Part shown: one piece after another, positions 56,726 to 64,000 of the stretch
Layout of the letters: each line of letters opens with the position of its first letter
Numbering within the stretch: the stretch's first letter is position 1
Source: Chelativorans multitrophicus
Lineage (GTDB): Bacteria > Pseudomonadota > Alphaproteobacteria > Rhizobiales > Rhizobiaceae
Direction: 5' to 3'
Assembly (NCBI RefSeq): GCF_011317445.1
Contig: NZ_JAAAPL010000006.1
Span: 84,304-148,303 of the forward strand
DNA length: 64,000 bases
Made by a program: the position numbers and the translations under genes
The notes under the pieces: model-generated
What the model was told of the DNA's origin: nothing
What the model saw: the letters and a program-made list of their open reading frames with translations, nothing else
The model's database searches: none

Positions 56726-56833
56726 GTTGGACTTGCCGCTAGGCGTTGACTTGGGTCAACTCCGTTGGGGGTCCGTCACATTGGCCTGCTCGATGCCGCC
56801 AAGCGGGTCGGCACGGAGATGGAGACGTGGAAC
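56726..56833 (+). promoter_or_regulatory. clpB upstream region with palindrome and shared motif
   Basis: Between the DUF4167 terminator and the clpB ATG lie GTTGGACTTGCCGCTAGG (56726-56743), close to the motif before the DUF4167 gene, and a 6-bp palindrome GTTGAC-TTGG-GTCAAC (56745-56760). clpB is usually heat-shock controlled, but no clear sigma-32 promoter was identified. Confidence 0.35.
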
Positions 56834-59440
<2,607 letters not shown>

Positions 59441-59450
59441 TATCAGCCAT

Positions 59451-59474
59451 GCCCGGCGCGCAAACGCGCCGGGC
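59451..59474 (+). terminator. Strong hairpin between clpB and the YjbR gene
   Basis: A perfect 10-bp G/C-rich stem pairs GCCCGGCGCG (59451-59460) with CGCGCCGGGC (59465-59474), loop CAAA, 10 bp after the clpB stop. There is no T-run, so it may stabilise the clpB mRNA end or weakly attenuate readthrough into the next gene. Confidence 0.6.
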
Positions 59475-59493
59475 TGTCGTGCGGAGGGGGCGA

Positions 59494-59853
59494 GTGCTGC
59501 TTGAGGACTACAATAGCTTCTGCTCTTCCCTTCCGCACGCGACCCACGTCGTCCAATGGGGTGGGGCCCACGTCTGGAAGGTGGGTGGCAAGGTCTTTGC
59601 GATCGGCGCAGTAGGGGAGGGGGAGCAGCTCGCGGTCACGTTCAAATGCTCCGAATTCTCCTACGATCTCCTCAAGGAGCGGCCGGGGCTCAGGCCAGCT
59701 CCTTATCTCGCCTCGCGGGGCATGAAGTGGATCCAGCGGCAGAGCGGCGAATCGATGGATGACGCCGCCTTGAGGGACTATGTGGCCGAAAGCTATCGGC
59801 TCGTATCGGCCGGCCTACCGAAAAAGCTGAAAAGCGAGTTGGGACTTTTATAA
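59494..59853 (+). CDS. MmcQ/YjbR-family protein
   Basis: The 119-residue product shows the YjbR/MmcQ core: LEDYNSFCSSLPHATHVVQW, KVFAIGAVGEGEQLAVTFKC, and RPAPYLASRGMKWIQ. The family has a double-wing-like DNA-binding fold, but function is unclear. GTG 59494 is favoured over GTG 59437 because GGAGGGGG (59483-59490) sits directly upstream and the clpB hairpin would otherwise be inside the gene. Confidence 0.87.
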   Translation: MLLEDYNSFCSSLPHATHVVQWGGAHVWKVGGKVFAIGAVGEGEQLAVTFKCSEFSYDLLKERPGLRPAPYLASRGMKWIQRQSGESMDDAALRDYVAESYRLVSAGLPKKLKSELGLL

Positions 59854-59997
59854 TGGGCTGGCCTGCCGAAAATGAAGCTATTGCGTTATGGTTTCGTTAG
59901 CCATTTTCATGCCGGGTTCATCTCTTATGTCCTATCGTTTAGAAGCCGGCGCGAATCGCGCGGTGGCTGTCTTTGTCCGTCAGTCGGGGAGCGTGGT

Positions 59998-61470
59998 TTG
60001 AAGAAGTATCCTCTGGCATTTCTCTCCCTCCTTTCCGCGCCGGCCTTCGCGGCACCGGCCTGGGATGTCGGGGAACGTGCGCCGAGGCAGGAAGAAGCTG
60101 CGGTTCAACTCGCGCAGGCCTATGATTTCGACGTTTATATCGACCAGTACGGGCGCGAGGTGATCGTCGACCCGCGCACGGGACAAGTCGTGGAGATCAG
60201 GACGCCGCTTGGCGAGGTCCTGCCGCCCGAGCCAAGGCGCGAGCAGCGGGACCGTCAGCTGGGGCGGCGTGATTATGACTTTACCGATCCGCGGGATGTG
60301 GAGCGGTTTCACCGCGACCGCGAAGCCGCCATCGCGCGAGGCTGGCAGCAGCCATATGAACGAGACTACCAAGATCCCAACTACCCGCCCGCGCGTGGAT
60401 ATCCCTATGAGGAACGAGACTACGGTTACCGGGGATATCCGCCGGCGGAACCGGACTATACTCAACCGCGGGACGACAGCATCGCGCGTTCGCCCCTCGG
60501 CCCGCCCGACCAGGGCCTTCCCGCCGCTCCGCAGCCCGGCACGGAACCGGTGCCCGGAATGCCCGGCGCTTCGCCGGGCACGACGCTTCCGAACGGGCCG
60601 AGCATCGTGGTGCCTGGCGCGCGGCGCGCCAGCGAGGACGTGGCGGCCTACCAGATCCTGCTGGACCGCGCAGGCGTTTCTCCCGGGGTGATCGACGGTC
60701 ACATCGGCGACAATGTCAACAAGGCGATCGACGCTTATTACGAAGTTACCGGCCAGAGGCTGAAGACCTATGACAAGGAGTGGATCGAGGCGGAGCTTCA
60801 GAGGACAGGCGGGCCCGCCTTCACCGAATACACCATCACCTCGGAAGACGCCGCAGGTCCTTTCATCGCGTCGGTTCCGGAGGATTACAGCGAGAAGGCG
60901 CAGCTTGAACGGTTGAGCTACACGCGGGTGAGCGAGATGCTCGCAGAACGCTTCCACATGGATGAGAAATTCCTGATCGATCTCAATCCCGGCGCCAATT
61001 TCAACCGTCCGGGCACCATCATCAAGGTCGCCAATCCCGGCCAGCCGGCCAAAAGCGCGGTCGCGCGGATCGTCGCGGATAAGAGCCGGAAGCAAGTGCG
61101 CCTTTTCGACGAGGGAGGGCGGCTGATCGGCGTCTATCCGGCGACCATCGGTTCAAGCGACACCCCGTCTCCGACAGGCATCCACCAGGTGGAGCGCGTG
61201 GCGCTGAATCCGAACTACACCTATGATCCCCGGAAGAACTTCAAGCAGGGAAACAATGACAAGGTCCTGACCATTCCGCCCGGACCCAACGGCCCTGTCG
61301 GCTCTGTGTGGATCGCACTCTCCAAACCCACATACGGGATACATGGAACGCCTGAACCGTCCAAGATCGGCAAGACCTACTCCCACGGCTGTGTCCGGCT
61401 GACCAATTGGGATGCCCAGGAACTGGCCAAGCGCGTGAAGCCCGGCGTCACGGTGGAGTTCACTGAATAA
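59998..61470 (+). CDS. L,D-transpeptidase (YkuD) with low-complexity linker
   Basis: The 490-residue exported protein has a signal peptide (KKYPLAFLSLLSAPAFAAPA), a low-complexity Tyr/Pro/Asp/Arg-rich region (about 90-165, with ERDYQDPNYPPARGYPY), a Pro/Gly linker, a peptidoglycan-binding-like module (about 210-245), a LysM-like segment (about 300-345) and a C-terminal YkuD domain with His and Cys465 in YSHGCVRLTNWD. YkuD enzymes form 3-3 crosslinks in peptidoglycan or attach proteins to it. TTG 59998 is the best start because it begins the signal peptide; an upstream ATG at 59872 adds 42 unlikely residues. Confidence 0.9.
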   Translation: MKKYPLAFLSLLSAPAFAAPAWDVGERAPRQEEAAVQLAQAYDFDVYIDQYGREVIVDPRTGQVVEIRTPLGEVLPPEPRREQRDRQLGRRDYDFTDPRDVERFHRDREAAIARGWQQPYERDYQDPNYPPARGYPYEERDYGYRGYPPAEPDYTQPRDDSIARSPLGPPDQGLPAAPQPGTEPVPGMPGASPGTTLPNGPSIVVPGARRASEDVAAYQILLDRAGVSPGVIDGHIGDNVNKAIDAYYEVTGQRLKTYDKEWIEAELQRTGGPAFTEYTITSEDAAGPFIASVPEDYSEKAQLERLSYTRVSEMLAERFHMDEKFLIDLNPGANFNRPGTIIKVANPGQPAKSAVARIVADKSRKQVRLFDEGGRLIGVYPATIGSSDTPSPTGIHQVERVALNPNYTYDPRKNFKQGNNDKVLTIPPGPNGPVGSVWIALSKPTYGIHGTPEPSKIGKTYSHGCVRLTNWDAQELAKRVKPGVTVEFTE

Positions 61471-61521
61471 CACGGTGCTCACGCACTCGGTGCATGAGCA
61501 CGAACGAGGTCTCGTCTACAG

Positions 61522-63459
61522 TCAGTCGGATATTCCAGCCACCGGCGTGGGGCTGGTGAAGTTTTCCTCGAGCAAGTCCTCGATGCGGTCGCGCTCGCGC
61601 ATGAAGACCTCCAGCGTCTCGCCCTCCAGCACCTTGCTGTCGGGCAGGCGCACGCGCATGGGATCGACCTTCCTGCCGTTCACCATCAGTTCGTAATGAA
61701 GGTGATTGCCTGTGGCCTGGCCGGTGGCGCCGACATAACCGATCACCTGCCCCTGGCGTACCTTGGCGCCGGGGACGATGCCCTTCGCGATCGCGCTTTG
61801 ATGGTTGTATGAGGTTTCATAGCCATTGGCGTGGCGGATGACCGTCTGCCGGCCGTAACCGGATGACCATCCGGCGCTTTCCACAACGCCATCGCCGGAG
61901 GAGATGATGGGCGTGCCGCGCGGCGCGGCCCAATCGACGCCGGTATGCAGGCGCGAATATCCGAGGATCGGATGCCTGCGCATGCCAAAGCCTGAGGTGA
62001 AGCGGCCATTAGGCACGGGAACCCGGAGGAGGAAAGGCCGAGCGCTGCGACCCTCCCGGTCGAAATAATCGACGGAGCCGTCCGGCAGTTCGAATCGATA
62101 GTAGGCGCGGTGCTTTTCGCCGAAGCTGGCGGAAACGTAGAGGATCTCCGAATTGTCGGAGGCGCTGCCGTCTTCGTTCGGCTGCGAGAAGAAGACCTCA
62201 AGCTTATCGGTTGTCGTCAGACGCGATTGGAAATCCACGTCTGCCGCCAAGAGCCGTATGAGCTTTTGCGTCATCTGCGATGTCAGCCCATAGGAATAGG
62301 CGGCGTTGTATATCCCGTCATAGGCGCGCGGCAGATCAGCCCGGACCGGGGCTTGCTGCGGCTCGGTATCAAGGGCGGCCAGCAATTCAGGACCATGTTC
62401 TGGCTCGTTGGCCGGCACATATTGGTCGCGATCATCAAGCGCGATCGTAACCACATGCTGCTTTCCCTCGTAGATGCTGGTCCGCACGATCCGTCTCGTC
62501 TCGCCTTCGGCTTCAATGCCTAGGCACAGGATGGTGCCGGCCTTCAGCGCCTGCGCGTTGAGCAGTTTGCCGATCGCCAGTGCCATGCCGCGCGCGTCGG
62601 CGCCGTCATAGCCGGCATCCTTGAATGCCTCAAAGATCTCCTCATCGTGGGAAAAGACGATAATATCTTCCGCGAAGCCGATCGAAGGCCCTTCTGGCAA
62701 GTCGCGCGATGCTATCGAGACGTTTTCTTCCTGCACGATTCGCGCGCTGAACTGGGCGAGCGCCTGCGTCGCAAGCGTATCGCCGAAGCGTTGAGGATCC
62801 ACATAGTGGAGCGCGGCCACCTGGACGTCGCCGTCGGTCAGAATGGCTCCGGTGTTGCGGACCACCTGCTCCACTTCCTCTGCCGAGAGATCGCTGTTCT
62901 CGTCGAACACGTTCTGCCCGAACGGGAAGGGCAGGGTGCGCAGCCTGACCTCGCTCTCGACCTTCGCGCCGTAAATCACGCCCATGCTCGCGGTCGCGGC
63001 CGCGCCGTCCTCGGCGAATACGGTCAGCGGATCGAAAGGCGGATAGTCCTTATGGGTTCTGTGGCCAGCGGCGAGATTCATTCGCACATGCACGAAGGGG
63101 AGCGTCCGCACCACCTCGCGATCGCCCTCCTTGAGAATGGTCGACACCTCCATGCGGCGGCGGTCATCCTGGCGCGCAAGCAAACGGGCTGGAATCAACC
63201 GCGACGTCTTGGCTGCTTCCTCGCCGTCGGGAGCTTTGGGGAGAAGGGCGATCTCGGGAGGGGTGGCAAGCTGTTCGCGTCCATCCAGCGCCGCGGAGAG
63301 CGCGACGCCCATCAGAACCGTGGAGGTCAATCCTGTCAGGACCGTCCCGGCGAGCCAGCGCCCGGAGATTTCACGTCGGTCGGGAGGGCCGCTTCGGCCG
63401 TCCGCGATGAGGGGCGGTTCGTCGCCAAGTGGAGGTTTTGCTCCAGCCTTGTCGTCCAA
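61522..63459 (-). CDS. M23-family peptidoglycan endopeptidase
   Basis: The 645-residue protein is anchored by one N-terminal helix (about 34-56), followed by a long periplasmic region (about 100-430) and a C-terminal LytM/M23 domain with zinc ligands in SRLHTGVDWAAP and NHLHYEL, and GYVGATGQATG between. M23 enzymes cut peptide crosslinks in the cell wall during growth or division. Its convergent neighbour is an L,D-transpeptidase. Its promoter faces the rRNA operon upstream region. Confidence 0.94.
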   Translation of the reverse strand: MDDKAGAKPPLGDEPPLIADGRSGPPDRREISGRWLAGTVLTGLTSTVLMGVALSAALDGREQLATPPEIALLPKAPDGEEAAKTSRLIPARLLARQDDRRRMEVSTILKEGDREVVRTLPFVHVRMNLAAGHRTHKDYPPFDPLTVFAEDGAAATASMGVIYGAKVESEVRLRTLPFPFGQNVFDENSDLSAEEVEQVVRNTGAILTDGDVQVAALHYVDPQRFGDTLATQALAQFSARIVQEENVSIASRDLPEGPSIGFAEDIIVFSHDEEIFEAFKDAGYDGADARGMALAIGKLLNAQALKAGTILCLGIEAEGETRRIVRTSIYEGKQHVVTIALDDRDQYVPANEPEHGPELLAALDTEPQQAPVRADLPRAYDGIYNAAYSYGLTSQMTQKLIRLLAADVDFQSRLTTTDKLEVFFSQPNEDGSASDNSEILYVSASFGEKHRAYYRFELPDGSVDYFDREGRSARPFLLRVPVPNGRFTSGFGMRRHPILGYSRLHTGVDWAAPRGTPIISSGDGVVESAGWSSGYGRQTVIRHANGYETSYNHQSAIAKGIVPGAKVRQGQVIGYVGATGQATGNHLHYELMVNGRKVDPMRVRLPDSKVLEGETLEVFMRERDRIEDLLEENFTSPTPVAGISD

Positions 63460-63753
63460 GTCGTACCGCTCCCTCTCGATCCCGTCCGCCGCGCTTCAGG
63501 CCCTTGCTGGCAAGTGATGCCCTTGGCGCTTTGCCAAGTCAATGCGTGGAAACCGGTTGCTCACCTCTAAGCCCCTGCGGGACGATAGCGAAATAACCCT
63601 GAATGCGGCCCCTCGCTTCTGCAAAACGCAAGTTTTCCAGCAAAATTTAAGAATGCGGTAGGGATGAAATCGGGCTCCAATGTGGCGGCCGTGCATCGTT
63701 CGATGGCCGCTCGTTATCTGTCGCAAAAAATTCAAAAATATCGAAAATGGCCG

Positions 63754-63782
63754 TTGACACCCGAATGGAGGCGCGACTATAT
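63754..63782 (+). promoter_or_regulatory. Strong sigma-70-type promoter (rRNA P1-like)
   Basis: TTGACA (63754-63759) and CTATAT (63777-63782) are separated by 17 bp, the alphaproteobacterial consensus spacing. An A/T-rich stretch (AAAAAATTCAAAAATATCGAAAA, 63725-63747 in part) lies just upstream, resembling an UP element. Confidence 0.85.
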
Positions 63783-63911
63783 ACGCCACACAACGAGGGA
63801 GGCGGCGCCGCTGGCGGTTGAAACGCTCGCTCTTGTTAATCCGTAAAGAGAGCCGCGCAAGCGACCTCGAAAGGGCTGAAGAAAAAGGCCCGAGGATGAC
63901 GAAATGTCGTC

Positions 63912-63928
63912 CGTTCTTTGACAATTGA
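63912..63928 (+). promoter_or_regulatory. boxA-like antitermination element of the rRNA leader
   Basis: CGTTCTTTGACAATTGA matches the NusB/NusE-type boxA wording (TGCTCTTTGACA) found before 16S genes in rhizobia. It should help polymerase pass through the rRNA operon without premature termination. Confidence 0.7.
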
Positions 63929-64000
63929 ATAAGAAGAAAGAGAAGCGTGGGCGGCAGAGGCTCGCGGGATTTTGGAGGCCTGGAAGGGCTGAAGGGATCC

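Larger units (their letters stand above)
63460..64000 (+). promoter_or_regulatory. rRNA operon promoter and leader region
   Basis: No protein gene is accepted here; a 60-codon frame at 63664-63846 overlaps the promoter and looks spurious. A near-consensus promoter is present, followed by about 215 bp of leader that reaches the window edge. The leader contains a boxA-like antitermination element and the GAAGCGTGGGCGGC-type wording typical of rhizobial rRNA leaders. The 16S gene should begin shortly after 64000. Confidence 0.8.

Noticed and set aside
63664..63846. 60-codon frame over the rRNA promoter
   Set aside because: It spans the -35 and -10 elements and lacks any coding signature.

Overview
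The window reads as chromosome from an alphaproteobacterium of the order Hyphomicrobiales (Rhizobiales), most likely near the Phyllobacteriaceae (Mesorhizobium, Chelativorans, Nitratireductor type). The reasons are the high GC content, the gene orders argH-lptM-lysA, etfBA-hbd, secA-ppiC-argJ-GNAT-mutT, grxC-nitrilase-DUF1178 / ubiG-lysC-ptsP-prfA-prmC-DUF4167-clpB, and the rRNA-type promoter and leader at the right edge. The species assignment is inference from family knowledge; no search was run.

Layout. 0-2.7 kb: end of a small catabolic operon (enolase-superfamily racemase/dehydratase, FMN 2-hydroxyacid dehydrogenase) followed by a MarR regulator. 3.2-8.0 kb: periplasmic glucan operon opgG-opgH-opgC, in which the first 50 codons of opgH appear cut off by two in-frame stops. 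8.0-11.7 kb: lysA, lptM and argH on the minus strand, divergent from a TlpA-like thioredoxin. 11.8-17.0 kb: fatty-acid beta-oxidation and electron transfer (fadE, 3-hydroxyacyl-CoA dehydrogenase, etfA, etfB). 17.0-24.2 kb: a rhomboid protease, PduO-type cobalamin adenosyltransferase, twin-TM protein, SDR, BrkB/YihY, EamA transporter, GluQ-RS, an AlkA-type glycosylase, an HNH protein and dsbB. 24.4-26.3 kb: tRNA-Leu(CAA) followed by a lone FAD/NAD(P)-binding protein in atypical sequence. 26.7-28.0 kb: M29 aminopeptidase.

28.3-35.7 kb: an accessory envelope block. A predicted exported protein of about 1,480 residues (glycine-rich segment, DUF11-type and prealbumin-like repeats) converges on a CelD-like acyltransferase and a Wzx-type flippase. 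35.7-38.2 kb is a gene-poor stretch with small uncharacterised genes, a truncated-looking gene and strong inverted repeats. 38.2-44.8 kb: secA, a PpiC-type foldase, argJ, a GNAT and mutT. 44.9-46.4 kb: a small membrane protein, a lone Flp-type pilin and a methyltransferase. 46.5-63.5 kb is mostly housekeeping (comF, grxC, nitrilase, ubiG, lysC, ptsP, prfA, prmC, DUF4167, clpB), then an L,D-transpeptidase and an M23 endopeptidase. The window closes on a strong rRNA-type promoter and leader; the 16S gene itself should begin just outside.

No CRISPR array, intact insertion sequence, prophage or recognisable antiphage system was found. The best candidates for undescribed biology are the large exported protein with its glycan-handling neighbours, the split start of opgH, and the small-gene stretch at 35.7-38.2 kb.
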